In this document: piece by piece, positions 44,969 through 54,614 of the stretch
Layout: every line of letters begins with the position of its first letter
Numbering within the stretch: position 1 is the stretch's first letter
Assembly: GCA_017307955.1 (NCBI GenBank)
Contig: JAFKFV010000015.1
Location: forward strand, 62,001 to 126,000
Length of the DNA: 64,000 nt
Source: Allobosea sp.
GTDB taxonomy: Bacteria; Pseudomonadota; Alphaproteobacteria; Rhizobiales; Kaistiaceae
Direction: 5' to 3'
The notes under the pieces: generated by a model
Databases searched by the model: none
Told to the model about the DNA's origin: nothing
What the model saw: only the letters and a program-made list of their open reading frames with translations
Program-made: the position numbers and the translations under genes

Positions 44969-46036
44969 ATGCATGACAGAAAGCCGGCACTCGTCACTGG
45001 CGGCGCAGGTTTCCTTGGGTCGTTCCTGTGCGAACGCCTCCTCAAGGACGGACACGACGTCATCTGCGTCGACAACTACTTCACAGGATCGAGGGATAAC
45101 ATCCACCATCTGCTCGACCACCCGCGCTTCGAGTTGATCCGCCATGACGTGACGTTTCCGCTCTATCTGGAAGTCGACGAGATCTACAACCTCGCCTGTC
45201 CGGCCTCGCCGGTGCACTACCAGTATGACCCCGTCCAGACGGTGAAGACCAATGTGCACGGCGCCATCAACATGCTGGGCCTCGCCAAGCGGACTGGCGC
45301 CCGGATCTTCCAGGCATCGACCAGCGAGGTCTATGGCGATCCCGCCGTGCACCCGCAGACCGAGGACTATCGCGGAAGCGTCAATCCGACCGGTCCGAGA
45401 GCCTGCTACGATGAAGGAAAGCGCTGCGCCGAGACGCTGTTCTTCGACTATCACCGCCAATACGGCGTCGACATCCGCGTCGCGCGCATCTTCAACACCT
45501 ATGGCCCGCGCATGCATCCCAATGATGGCCGCGTGGTGTCCAATTTCATCGTCCAGGCGCTGCGCAACGAGCCGATCACCATCTTCGGCGACGGCTCTCA
45601 GACCCGCTCCTTCTGCTATGTCGACGATCTGATCGAGGGATTTGTCCGCCTGATGGCGGCGCCCGACGACGTGACCGGCCCCGTCAACCTCGGCAATCCA
45701 GGCGAATTCGAGGTACGCCAGCTCGCCGAGATGGTGGTCGACATGACCGGATCCCGGTCGCCGATCGTCTACAAGCCGCTGCCGGTGGACGATCCGACGC
45801 GGCGCCGGCCCGACATCACCCGCGCATCGCAGCAACTCGGCTGGCAGCCGACCGTGCCGCTGCATGAGGGCCTGGGCAAGACCATCGCCTATTTCGACCA
45901 GAAGCTGTCCAGCACGGTCGTGGACATGCAGTGGCCTGCCGGACGCGTCCGGGAACCTGTGCTCTCCATCATGGGCAACGGCTCCTACATGCTGCGCGGC
46001 GCGATGGGCGTCGATGGCGCAAGGCGGCCGACATGA
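44969..46036 (+). CDS. UDP-glucuronate decarboxylase (UDP-xylose synthase)
   Basis: An extended short-chain dehydrogenase of 355 residues that converts UDP-glucuronate to UDP-xylose with bound NAD. The N-terminal NAD-binding motif is [16 protein letters not shown], followed by the very characteristic [22 protein letters not shown]. The catalytic YxxxK is in ACYDEGKR, and [21 protein letters not shown] follows. After residue 310 there is a 40-residue tail ([17 protein letters not shown]) that most relatives lack. It suggests xylose in the exopolysaccharide. The stop overlaps the next gene (ATGA). Confidence 0.93.
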   Translation: MHDRKPALVTGGAGFLGSFLCERLLKDGHDVICVDNYFTGSRDNIHHLLDHPRFELIRHDVTFPLYLEVDEIYNLACPASPVHYQYDPVQTVKTNVHGAINMLGLAKRTGARIFQASTSEVYGDPAVHPQTEDYRGSVNPTGPRACYDEGKRCAETLFFDYHRQYGVDIRVARIFNTYGPRMHPNDGRVVSNFIVQALRNEPITIFGDGSQTRSFCYVDDLIEGFVRLMAAPDDVTGPVNLGNPGEFEVRQLAEMVVDMTGSRSPIVYKPLPVDDPTRRRPDITRASQQLGWQPTVPLHEGLGKTIAYFDQKLSSTVVDMQWPAGRVREPVLSIMGNGSYMLRGAMGVDGARRPT

Positions 46037-47964
46037 GCGATCCGGCGACGGCCAGGAAGCCCAGACTGGTCTTTTTCCAGTGGGATCACAGACCGAACGC
46101 CGGAGCGGCGAAATATCTGGTGCTGCACATGCAGCAGCATGTGAAGTCGCTCGCCCATCACTTCGACGTCACCGTTGTGAATACCGACTGCGACTATGAC
46201 GCAGTCTGCGACGCGGTCCGGCCCGACATGGCCCTGTTCGAGGCCGGATACCGCTCACACGGATCGCGACGCATCAGCACTGCAAATACACACCGCCATC
46301 CGGGCATTCCAAAAGCCGGGCTGCATAACGGCGATCCATGGTGCGACCGGCGAGCCGGATTTCTTTCCGACATGGACCAATGGGGGATCGAGACCTTCTT
46401 CTCGATCAGCACCCTGATGCCCGCCTATACGCCGTCGATCGCGGCCAACACCTATGTCTGGCCCAACGCCATCGATCCGGACATCTTCCGTGACTATGGC
46501 CAGGAGAAGTCCATTCCCGTCGCACTGACGGGCCAGTGTTACGGGCTCTATCCCTGGCGCCAGACCGTCTTTCCCGCGATCATCGAGCGCTTTCCCTGTC
46601 TCGTCTCCCCCTCGCAGGCCTATGAGAGCAAGGCGGCGGCGCGGCTGCTGTCCGGAGAAAGCTATGCGAGGGCGCTCAATGCTTCCTTCGTCGCGCCAAC
46701 CTGCGGAACCGTCGGCGGCGAGGTCGTGCGCAAGCATTTCGAAATCCCGGCATCGAAGGCCCTGCTCGTCACGGAGCGAACCGCGGGTCTCGAGGCCGCC
46801 GGATTTCGCGACATGGAGAACTGCGTCTTCGCCGACCACCGCGACATCGTCGACAAGCTCGACCACCTCTTCGCCCATCGCGACGAAATGCGGCGTATCA
46901 CGGAGGCCGGATACGACCTGGCTCACGCCCGCCATACGCTGGCGCATCGCCCGCAGATCTTCCAGTGGTTCACGCTCCGGCAGGGGCTGCCCGCGGATGA
47001 GGTCATCATCCAGACCGGGCCGTTCGGCGATCTCGTCCGTGCGCGACGGGAGGAGGGAAGCGTTCATGTGCCGGCGAACGGATCCGACCGCACGCTTCTC
47101 GACAAGGCAGCGACGAATCTGAGGCGCGACCGCCTGCGCCCGGCGCGCGAAGCTTATGAACGGTGTCTCGACTATGTCGCTTACATGCCCGAAGCGAAGT
47201 TCGGGCTGGCCCTCTGCGCGCTGCAGGAAGGCAACGCCGTTGAAGCCTGCGTCCTGTTCGGCGCGTTGGTGGAGGTCACGACCGGCGCCTATGGTGCGCT
47301 CGATCCTGATCCCGTCGACTGGGCCTACTATCTGCTCTCGCTTGTCTGCGCCGGGCGACCCGACGAGGCATCGCGCCTCCTCGATACATACGCGACCCTT
47401 TGGCACCCAGAACTCACGCGGGTGCGCGTGGTCGTGAACCGGCTCATGCCGCGGCGACCCCGGCGGCGGCGGTTGCAGATCGCTCCGAAGAGCCGCAACA
47501 GCATCCATTCGCTGCCCGCGCGATCCGATACCGAGTGGCTCCGCTGGCTCGGAGCAACCTTGCGCCGTTGCGGTCAGCGGGACCTGGCCGACCGACTCGG
47601 CAACAGCAGCGATCAGGCCACACCACCGCCGGGACGACCGCCGGCGAAACAGCGACTGCCGATCTCACCGCCCAGGAAGCGCGCCCAGTCTCAGTTCTAT
47701 GCGGGAGTCGACCGCGCCGTGATGGCAGTGGGGCTAGGCAGGTTGCGACCGACCGTGCCTCCCGCGCCCGAGTTCCGCTACCTGGACCGCCTCGGACGCA
47801 ACATTGCCCGAGCCGTTCTGGGAGCGCGCCGATCCTGGTTCAGAGCCGGCCTTGCCTGTCTGTTCGAACGCGTCCGCGGACCTCGATCGAGCGCAGACAA
47901 GGCGCAGGTCCGAACCCGAACCATCCAGTTGATGGCGGCGAGGGCGGACGGACTGCCGCCATGA
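46033..47964 (+). CDS. CgeB-like glycosyltransferase with TPR-like C-terminal half
   Basis: A protein of 643 residues. The N-terminal 330 or so residues resemble CgeB/GT-B-type glycosyltransferases: [39 protein letters not shown] and a C-terminal block with [35 protein letters not shown]. Residues about 360-480 look like TPR-type helices ([43 protein letters not shown]). The last 150 residues are basic and of unclear type. It overlaps its neighbours on both sides by four bases (ATGA). It probably adds a sugar, with the TPR part serving for protein contacts; no donor can be named. Confidence 0.8.
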   Translation: MSDPATARKPRLVFFQWDHRPNAGAAKYLVLHMQQHVKSLAHHFDVTVVNTDCDYDAVCDAVRPDMALFEAGYRSHGSRRISTANTHRHPGIPKAGLHNGDPWCDRRAGFLSDMDQWGIETFFSISTLMPAYTPSIAANTYVWPNAIDPDIFRDYGQEKSIPVALTGQCYGLYPWRQTVFPAIIERFPCLVSPSQAYESKAAARLLSGESYARALNASFVAPTCGTVGGEVVRKHFEIPASKALLVTERTAGLEAAGFRDMENCVFADHRDIVDKLDHLFAHRDEMRRITEAGYDLAHARHTLAHRPQIFQWFTLRQGLPADEVIIQTGPFGDLVRARREEGSVHVPANGSDRTLLDKAATNLRRDRLRPAREAYERCLDYVAYMPEAKFGLALCALQEGNAVEACVLFGALVEVTTGAYGALDPDPVDWAYYLLSLVCAGRPDEASRLLDTYATLWHPELTRVRVVVNRLMPRRPRRRRLQIAPKSRNSIHSLPARSDTEWLRWLGATLRRCGQRDLADRLGNSSDQATPPPGRPPAKQRLPISPPRKRAQSQFYAGVDRAVMAVGLGRLRPTVPPAPEFRYLDRLGRNIARAVLGARRSWFRAGLACLFERVRGPRSSADKAQVRTRTIQLMAARADGLPP

Positions 47965-49427
47965 GCGGCATCCGATCTTCCTTCATCTTCTCGCTGGCCG
48001 AGAAATATGCCTCGCAGATGCTCCTGATCGGGACGACTGCCGTCATGGCTCGGCTGCTGACGCCGGCCGAGACGGGACTCTTCCTGACGGCCAATGCAGT
48101 CATCCTGCTTGCCGACAATTTTCGGGCCTTCGGCGTTGGAACCTACCTTGTCCAGGAGAAGGAGATCGACCGGGCGCTGGTGCGATCGGCCTTCACCTTG
48201 ACGCTGCTCTTCTCATTCGTCTGCGCCGCCCTGACCTTCGCCTTTTCCGACACCGTGGCTGGCCTCTATGGCGCGCCGGCACTCGGGCCGCTTCTCGCCG
48301 CCTCTTCGCTCGCGTTTCTGCTGACCCCCATCAGTGGCCCCGTCATCGCGCTGATGCAGCGGGAACTCGCGTTCGGGCGCATCGCATTCGTCAATGTTAG
48401 TTCGGCGCTCGCGGGCTCGGCCATGACGATCTGGCTCGGGCTCAATCACCACGGCGCGATGAGCTTCGTGTGGGGCTCAGTGGCCGCGAGCGCGCTGATG
48501 GCCATCCTGGCCTTCGCCATGCGTCCAGAGCTCTCCATCTTCGTGCCCTCGCTCAGCCGGGCGCGGCGGCTCCTGTCCTTCGGAACATGGTCCTCGCTGA
48601 TCACCATTCTCAACATGAGCTATGACCTGCTGCCGAGGCTGGCGTTCGGCAGGATCCTCGGCTTCGATGCTGTCGGCCTCTATGCCCGCGCGCTGACGAT
48701 CAGCCAGTTGCCCGATCGCATGCTCGTATCGGCGCTCCAGCCTGTCGTGTTGCCGGCCCTCGCTGCACATGTCCGGGCCGGAGGCGATCTGAGGGAAGGA
48801 TATCTCCGCGGCCTCAGCCTGACGACGGCCGTACACTGGCCTGCATTGATCATGCTGGCGCTGCTCGCCGATCCGGTCGTGCATCTCCTGCTCGGGCCGC
48901 AATGGATCGAGGCGGCCCCCCTTGTGCGGATCATTGCCCTCGCCAATCTCGCCCTGGCGCCCGCCTTCCTGACCTTTCCCGTGCTTGTCGCGGCCGGGCG
49001 CATCCGCGATGCCCTGCTCGCCAGCCTGATCAGTCTGCCGCCCTCTTTCATTATCGCCATCGGAGCCGCCTTCATCAGTCTCGATGCTGTTGCCGCGAGC
49101 ATGCTGATCGTCGCGCCCCTGCAGATGGCCGTCGCCTATGCCTTCATCCGACCTGCGGTGGACCTCTCCTGGCGCCGCCTCTGGCGCGCGCTGCAACCGA
49201 GCATCGCCCTGACATTGGGCGCCGCGCTCCCGCCCGGCTTGCTGGTGCTCGTGTCGGGGCAGGGCTTTGCGCTCGACTGGCCCATGACCGTCATCGCCCT
49301 AGCGGGCGGAACCGCGGGATGGCTGGTGACGCTGCTCAACATCGAGCACTCGGTCAAGGAGGAACTCGTCGGAAGCACCCGCCAGCTGCTCGGCCGTTTC
49401 GCGCGAGTCCGCGCGCCGGCTGAATAG
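47961..49427 (+). CDS. Polysaccharide flippase (Wzx, MOP superfamily)
   Basis: A membrane protein of 488 residues with 12-14 hydrophobic helices and almost no soluble domains. The N-terminal SFIFSLAEKYASQMLLIGTTAVMARLLTPAETGLFLTA is typical of Wzx/Polysacc_synt proteins, and the mid-part has FGTWSSLITILNMSYDLLPRLAFGRILGFDAVGLYARA. It should move lipid-linked repeat units across the inner membrane for the Wzy polymerase. The start overlaps the preceding stop (ATGA); the open frame further upstream is a shadow. Confidence 0.92.
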   Translation: MSGIRSSFIFSLAEKYASQMLLIGTTAVMARLLTPAETGLFLTANAVILLADNFRAFGVGTYLVQEKEIDRALVRSAFTLTLLFSFVCAALTFAFSDTVAGLYGAPALGPLLAASSLAFLLTPISGPVIALMQRELAFGRIAFVNVSSALAGSAMTIWLGLNHHGAMSFVWGSVAASALMAILAFAMRPELSIFVPSLSRARRLLSFGTWSSLITILNMSYDLLPRLAFGRILGFDAVGLYARALTISQLPDRMLVSALQPVVLPALAAHVRAGGDLREGYLRGLSLTTAVHWPALIMLALLADPVVHLLLGPQWIEAAPLVRIIALANLALAPAFLTFPVLVAAGRIRDALLASLISLPPSFIIAIGAAFISLDAVAASMLIVAPLQMAVAYAFIRPAVDLSWRRLWRALQPSIALTLGAALPPGLLVLVSGQGFALDWPMTVIALAGGTAGWLVTLLNIEHSVKEELVGSTRQLLGRFARVRAPAE

Positions 49428-49651
49428 CGCCGGGCGGGCCGTCATGACGAGGCGCACGCATCCGTCATGCTGCCTCTCTGGCTTCGGCTGGCGAATGAGC
49501 GACGAACGATCATCGCATCGCCCAAAGGGCGTATGGCACAATACCAACGGACAGCGTCCTTTTTCATCCGATCAAATAGCACCTCGAATTTCATAAACTG
49601 CTTCTCGACATCGCCAATTCGCGTCGCATCCCAATATGGAGCGCATAGAAG
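49428..49651. promoter_or_regulatory. Intergenic region before the amino-sugar gene set
   Basis: About 220 bp between the flippase and the acetyltransferase. The second half, from about 49540, is AT-rich and runs into the AT-rich first codons of the acetyltransferase. No gene is seen. It may carry a separate promoter for the 49652-55619 genes. Confidence 0.45.
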
Positions 49652-50185
49652 ATGCCGATCAACGCAAGCGACATCTCTGATGGGGTTGTTATTCTTTATA
49701 AGGATCTCGTGAATATTTACGGATGCGAGATCGGCGCCGGCACCCGCATCGGCCCATTCGTCGAGATTCAGAAGGGCAGCAGGATCGGCCGCCAATGCAA
49801 GATCTCGTCGCATTCGTTCATCTGCGAAGGGGTCACGATCGAGGACGACGTAATGGTCGCCCATGGCGTGATGTTTACCAACGGCCTCTATCCGCGCGCC
49901 ACGAATGACGACGGCACGCTGCAGCGCGACGGCGACTGGGAATGCACGCCGACGCTCGTGCGGCGGGGAGCTTCGATCGGCTCGAACGCGACGATTGTCT
50001 GCGGCGTCACCATCGGCATCGGTGCGCTGGTCGGTGCCGGCGCGGTGGTCACGCGGGACGTGCCGGACCATGCGGTCGTCGCCGGCGTCCCGGCACGGGT
50101 GATCGGTGATGTCAGACGCCCGGCCTCGTCCAGACAGCGTCCGAGCCGACTGCGCGCCTCCTCCGGTGCCGAGGTGGCACCATGA
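49652..50185 (+). CDS. Hexapeptide acetyltransferase (WbpD/WlbB-like, left-handed beta-helix)
   Basis: An acyltransferase of 177 residues made of hexapeptide turns ([100 protein letters not shown]). This is the pattern of WbpD/WlbB, which acetylates the 3-amino group of a UDP-2-acetamido-3-amino sugar. The two genes that follow encode the matching dehydrogenase and aminotransferase, so a three-step set is present. The 5' end and the upstream 200 bp are unusually AT-rich. Its last codons overlap the next gene (ATGA). Confidence 0.88.
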   Translation: MPINASDISDGVVILYKDLVNIYGCEIGAGTRIGPFVEIQKGSRIGRQCKISSHSFICEGVTIEDDVMVAHGVMFTNGLYPRATNDDGTLQRDGDWECTPTLVRRGASIGSNATIVCGVTIGIGALVGAGAVVTRDVPDHAVVAGVPARVIGDVRRPASSRQRPSRLRASSGAEVAP

Positions 50186-51210
50186 CCGGCATCGGCGTGA
50201 TCGGCTACGGATACTGGGGCCCCAATCTGGCGCGTGCCATCAGCGAGGTCGAGGGGGCGACACTCTCGGCCGTGGCCGACGCCTCGCCGGCGGCGCTGGC
50301 GCGGGCTGGCCGCCGGCATCCGGGAATCGACCTCCTCGCGGACTGGCGCGAGCTCACGGCATCGAGCGCTATCGACGCCGTCGTGATCGCGACACCCGTT
50401 CACACCCATTTCGAGATGGCGCTCGCGGCGCTGCACGCCGGCAAGCACGTGCTGGTCGAGAAGCCGATGACCGACAGCCCGATGAAGGCGCAGAGACTGG
50501 TGGACGAGGCGCGCCGGCGCTCTCTGGTCCTGATGGTCGACCACACCTTCGTCTATACCGGCGCGGTCCGGACCATCGGCGATCTCATCACGAAGGGAAG
50601 CATCGGCGAGGTCTATTGCTACGACTCGACGCGGGTCAATCTCGGCATCCTGCAGAGCGACGTTTCCGTCATCTGGGACCTCGCCGTCCACGACTTCGCG
50701 ATCCTCGACTTCCTCATGCCATCCCGTCCTGTCGCGATCTCGGCCAGCGCCGCGGCCTTCCTGCCCGAGCGGCCCGACACGATGGCGCATCTGTCGGTCT
50801 TCTACGAAGACGGGGCAATGGCTCACCTCAACGTCAACTGGATGTCACCGGTCAAGGTCCGGCAGACGATGATCGGCGGGCGGCAGCGCATGATCATCTA
50901 TGACGACATGCAGAACAGCGAGAAGGTCAAGGTCTACGACCGCGGCGTCGATCTGGCGGCAGAGGGCGGCGATCTCCGTGAACGGCGGATCTCCTATCGC
51001 GTCGGCGAGATGTGGGCCCCCGCCATCCCTGCCAAGGAGGCGCTGGTTACGGAGATCGAGCACTTCGTCGCGGCGATCGATCACGGGACACCGGCGCCAT
51101 CCGACGGCGAGAGCGGGTTGCGGGTGGTCGAGATGCTGACCACCGCCAGCCGCTCGGCCGCGCTGCGCGGCCATCCCGTGGAACTCGGTACGCTGAGGAA
51201 GGCATCATGA
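50182..51210 (+). CDS. Gfo/Idh/MocA-family sugar-nucleotide dehydrogenase (WbpB/WlbA-like)
   Basis: An NAD(P)-dependent oxidoreductase of 342 residues. The N-terminal Rossmann motif is [16 protein letters not shown] and the family block [12 protein letters not shown] holds the conserved [14 protein letters not shown] holds a likely catalytic His. In WbpB/WlbA pathways this enzyme oxidises C3 of a UDP-N-acetyl uronic acid so that the aminotransferase can act. Gene order and overlaps (acetyltransferase, dehydrogenase, aminotransferase) strongly support such a set. No WbpA-type C6 dehydrogenase is found in this window. Confidence 0.87.
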   Translation: MTGIGVIGYGYWGPNLARAISEVEGATLSAVADASPAALARAGRRHPGIDLLADWRELTASSAIDAVVIATPVHTHFEMALAALHAGKHVLVEKPMTDSPMKAQRLVDEARRRSLVLMVDHTFVYTGAVRTIGDLITKGSIGEVYCYDSTRVNLGILQSDVSVIWDLAVHDFAILDFLMPSRPVAISASAAAFLPERPDTMAHLSVFYEDGAMAHLNVNWMSPVKVRQTMIGGRQRMIIYDDMQNSEKVKVYDRGVDLAAEGGDLRERRISYRVGEMWAPAIPAKEALVTEIEHFVAAIDHGTPAPSDGESGLRVVEMLTTASRSAALRGHPVELGTLRKAS

Positions 51211-52322
51211 CACCTTTCCTGGATCTCCGTGCCCAATACCGCGCGATCGGCCCGGACCTGGAACAGGCCGTGATATCGACCATGCGCGACGGGACCTTCG
51301 TCCTCGGCGAAAGGGTCGAGCGGTTCGAGGCCGACTTCGCGCGTTACTGCGGGACGTCTTTCGCCGTCGCGGTCAACTCCGGCACCTCGGCGCTGCATCT
51401 AGCCCTCCTCGCGGCGGGCATCGGCCCCGGCGACGAGGTCATCACCGTGTCCGCCACCTTCGTCGCGACGACGGCGGCGATCGTCAATGCCGGTGCGACA
51501 CCGGTTTATGTCGATATCGATCCGGCGACCTGGACGATGCGACCAGACCTCATCGCCGCCAGCGTGACCAGCCGGACAAGGGCGATCATGCCGGTACACC
51601 TGCACGGTCGCCTCGCGGACATGGATGCCATCAACGCGGTCGCGCGGCAGTTCGGCCTTCTCGTGATCGAGGACGCCGCACAAGCCCATGGCGCCGAGCG
51701 GAACGGCACCCGCGCCGGCGCCTTCGGCGATATCGGCTGCTTCAGCTTCTATCCCGGCAAGAATCTCGGCGCCTGCGGAGAGGGCGGTGCGATCACGACC
51801 AACCGTGCCGACCTTGCCGCGGCGGTCCGCTCGCTGCGGGACTGGGGGCAGGAGGGCAAGTACAACCATGTCCGCCAGGGCTTCAACTTCCGCATGGACG
51901 CGATCCAGGGCGCGGTGCTCGGCGTCAAGCTGCCGCTGCTTGACGACTGGAACGCCGCCCGGCGCCGCATCGCCAATGTCTATGGCCGCGCGCTATCCCC
52001 CCTCGTGACGGTACCGCCGGGTCCCATCGGCCTCGACCATGCCTGCCATGTCTATGCGGTGCGAGTACCCGACCGCGAGGCGGTGCGGGCCGCATTGCTG
52101 GAGGCAGGAATAGCGACGGGTATTCACTATCCGTGCCCCGTCCATCTTCAGCCGGCCTATCGTTGGCTCGGATATGGCCCCGGCGACTTGCCGCAGTCGG
52201 AAGCGCTCGCGCGCGAGACACTGTCGCTGCCGCTCTATCCCGAGCTTTCCGCAGACGGTGTCGACGCTGTGATCGCCGCGCTCTCGGCGCTGACGACCGA
52301 GCCTCTGGCACAGACCGCCTGA
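51207..52322 (+). CDS. DegT/DnrJ/EryC1 sugar aminotransferase (WbpE/WlbC-like)
   Basis: A PLP-dependent sugar aminotransferase of 371 residues. Landmarks are FLDLRAQYRAIGPDLEQAV, NSGTSALHLALLAAGIGPGDEVI, VIEDAAQAHGAERNG and the PLP lysine in CFSFYPGKNLGACGEGG. It would place an amino group at C3 of the keto sugar made by the upstream dehydrogenase. The ATG overlaps the upstream stop by four bases; the longer open frame is a shadow. The fold-type I aspartate in VIEDAA pairs with the pyridine N as usual. Confidence 0.92.
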   Translation: MTPFLDLRAQYRAIGPDLEQAVISTMRDGTFVLGERVERFEADFARYCGTSFAVAVNSGTSALHLALLAAGIGPGDEVITVSATFVATTAAIVNAGATPVYVDIDPATWTMRPDLIAASVTSRTRAIMPVHLHGRLADMDAINAVARQFGLLVIEDAAQAHGAERNGTRAGAFGDIGCFSFYPGKNLGACGEGGAITTNRADLAAAVRSLRDWGQEGKYNHVRQGFNFRMDAIQGAVLGVKLPLLDDWNAARRRIANVYGRALSPLVTVPPGPIGLDHACHVYAVRVPDREAVRAALLEAGIATGIHYPCPVHLQPAYRWLGYGPGDLPQSEALARETLSLPLYPELSADGVDAVIAALSALTTEPLAQTA

Positions 52323-52342
52323 GCGGCGAAGGAGAGACAATC

Positions 52343-53329
52343 ATGCTGTTTGGCAAGCAGATCCTCGTCACCGGCGGCGCGGGTTTCGTGGGCTCGCATA
52401 TCGTGGACCACCTCGTCGACCTCGGCGCCCGCCGCGTCGTCGTGATCGACAACATGGTCAGGGGCCGGCGCGACAATCTCGGCGCCGCACTCGCCTCCGG
52501 CCGCGTCGAATTCGTCGAGGGCGACATCCGCGACGCCGCGCTCATGGATCGTCTCGTGGCCGGCACCGACGTCATCTTCCATCAGGCGGCTCTGCGCATC
52601 ACCCACTGCGCGGCCGAGCCGGATGAGGCGATGTCAGTCATGGTCGACGCCACCTACCGGCTGCTCCGCCTCGCCGTGATCCACAAGGTCCGCAAGATCG
52701 TCATGGCCTCATCAGCCTCGATCTACGGCATGGCACAGAACTTCCCGACGACGGAGGAGGACCATCCCTACGCCAACCGGACCCTTTATGGCGCCGCCAA
52801 GTCCTTCGGCGAGGGTTTGCTCCGGTCGTTCAACGACATGTATGGCCTCGACTACGTCGCATTGCGGTATTTCAACGTCTATGGCCCGCGCATGGACATT
52901 CACGGCCGCTATACAGAGGTCATGGTGCGGTGGATGGAGCGGATCGAGGCCGGGCAGCCGCCTCTGATCTTCGGCAACGGCCTTCAGACGATGGACCTCG
53001 TCCATGTGACCGATGTGGCGCGCGCCAACATCCTGGCCGCGACCGCTCCTGTAACCGACCGGGTCTTCAACGTCGGCAGCGGAACGGAGACGTCCCTGCT
53101 CGATCTCGCCGGGACATTCGCGGCGGTCATGGGTCGGCCGGGCTTGCGTCCCGAGCACCAGGGCGAGCGCACCGTCAATCCCGTGCCGCGCCGCCTTGCC
53201 TCGATCCGCGCCGCCGAGGACAGGATCGGGTTCCGCACCACGATCGATCTCGCAGAAGGTATCGGCGAACTCGTCGACTGGTGGCGCGCCGCCAAGGAAG
53301 CGAAACCCGTGCAGGAGATGGCGTCGTGA
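52343..53329 (+). CDS. NAD-dependent sugar epimerase/dehydratase (extended SDR)
   Basis: An extended SDR of 328 residues with the NAD motif VTGGAGFVGSHIVDHLVD, the VIDNMVRGRRDNL segment, active-site Ser in ASSASIYG and YxxxK in LYGAAKSFGEG, then RYFNVYGPRMDIHGRYTEVMVRWM. It is close to UDP-glucose 4-epimerase-like proteins in exopolysaccharide clusters, but the exact reaction (epimerisation or dehydration) cannot be set. SD-like GGAGA lies a few bases before ATG 52343. Its stop overlaps the GTG of the next aminotransferase. Confidence 0.9.
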   Translation: MLFGKQILVTGGAGFVGSHIVDHLVDLGARRVVVIDNMVRGRRDNLGAALASGRVEFVEGDIRDAALMDRLVAGTDVIFHQAALRITHCAAEPDEAMSVMVDATYRLLRLAVIHKVRKIVMASSASIYGMAQNFPTTEEDHPYANRTLYGAAKSFGEGLLRSFNDMYGLDYVALRYFNVYGPRMDIHGRYTEVMVRWMERIEAGQPPLIFGNGLQTMDLVHVTDVARANILAATAPVTDRVFNVGSGTETSLLDLAGTFAAVMGRPGLRPEHQGERTVNPVPRRLASIRAAEDRIGFRTTIDLAEGIGELVDWWRAAKEAKPVQEMAS

Positions 53330-54564
53330 TCCCGATCGCAAAGCCGCTGGTCGGCCCCGAGGAGGCGGAAGCCGCCAGCCGGGTGGTTCTCTCGGGCTGG
53401 CTGACCCAAGGCCCACAGGTCGAGGCCTTCGAGGAAGAGTTCGCCGCTCTCGTCGGCGCCGATTTCGCCTGCGCCGTGGCCAACTGCACCGTGGCCCTGC
53501 ATCTGGCGCTACTCGCGCTTGAAGTCGGTCCCGGCGACGAGGTCATCACCGTCAGCCACAGCTTCATCGCCACCGCGAACGCCGTCCTGCAATGCGGTGC
53601 GACACCGGTCTTCGTCGATATCGAGAAGAACGGATTCAACATCGATCCCGCGCTGATTGGCAAGGCGATCACAGCTCGCGCGAAGGCGATCCTCTGTGTC
53701 CACCAGATGGGCATGCCCTGCGACATGGCGGCGATCATGCGGTTGGCGCGGCGCAAGGGGCTGCCGGTGATCGAGGACGCAGCATGCGCGATCGGATCGG
53801 AGATCCGCATCGATGGAGCCTGGGCGCCGATCGGCCAACCACAGGGCGACATCGTCTGTTTCTCGTTCCATCCCCGCAAGGTGATCACGGTCGGCGACGG
53901 AGGCATGCTGACGACCCGACGCGGCGAGTGGGACGCCATGTTCCGGCTCTGGCGACAGCATGGCATGTCAGTATCCGACCGGGCGCGGCATGGCAGCGCC
54001 GAGGTGGTGCTCGAGACCTATCCGGTTCCCGGCTTCAACTACCGCATGACCGACATCCAGGCTGCGATCGGCCGGGAGCAGTTGAAACGGCTGCCGGGGA
54101 TCATCAGCAAGAGGCGGCGGCGCGCCGAAACCTACAGGGCCGCGCTCTCGCGCATCGAGGGCGTGACGCCTCCGTCGGAGCCGGACTGGGCGCTGTCGAA
54201 CTGGCAGAGCTACTGCGTCTCTCTCGCACCCGAGATCGACCAGCGCTCCGTCATGCAGCACATGCTCGACAAGGGCATCGCAACACGTCGCGGCATCATG
54301 TGCGCCCACATGGAACTCGCTTATGCCGGCCAGCGGCAGCGCCACTCCCTCAGGCGGTCGGAAACAGCCCGGGATCACTCCATCATCCTGCCGCTCTATC
54401 CGCAGATGACCGAGACGGACCAGCTGACCGTCATCGAAGCACTCGGTGAGGCGATCTCGGCCGCCCTGTCTGCTTCACGCCGGTTGCCACCACCCGCCGT
54501 CCGCGGCCCGCTCGAGCAGCAGATGAGCGGCTCCGCCGCCAATTGGCGACCCGCGCAGCATTGA
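53326..54564 (+). CDS. Second DegT/DnrJ/EryC1 sugar aminotransferase
   Basis: A PLP-dependent aminotransferase of 412 residues starting with a GTG that overlaps the epimerase stop. Family blocks: IPIAKPLVGPEEAEAASRVVLSGWLTQGPQVEAFEEEF, NCTVALHLALLALEVGPGDEVITV, VIEDAACAIGSE and the PLP lysine in CFSFHPRKVITVGDGG. The C-terminal 50 residues (after about 360) extend beyond the usual end with little conservation. It differs clearly from the enzyme at 51207-52322 and may work with the epimerase on a second amino sugar. The open frame upstream of GTG is a shadow of the epimerase. Confidence 0.91.
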   Translation: MIPIAKPLVGPEEAEAASRVVLSGWLTQGPQVEAFEEEFAALVGADFACAVANCTVALHLALLALEVGPGDEVITVSHSFIATANAVLQCGATPVFVDIEKNGFNIDPALIGKAITARAKAILCVHQMGMPCDMAAIMRLARRKGLPVIEDAACAIGSEIRIDGAWAPIGQPQGDIVCFSFHPRKVITVGDGGMLTTRRGEWDAMFRLWRQHGMSVSDRARHGSAEVVLETYPVPGFNYRMTDIQAAIGREQLKRLPGIISKRRRRAETYRAALSRIEGVTPPSEPDWALSNWQSYCVSLAPEIDQRSVMQHMLDKGIATRRGIMCAHMELAYAGQRQRHSLRRSETARDHSIILPLYPQMTETDQLTVIEALGEAISAALSASRRLPPPAVRGPLEQQMSGSAANWRPAQH

Positions 54565-54614
54565 CCGCCCGCACCGCGCTCACCGGAGCGACGATATCCG
54601 CCGGGAGGACCGAC

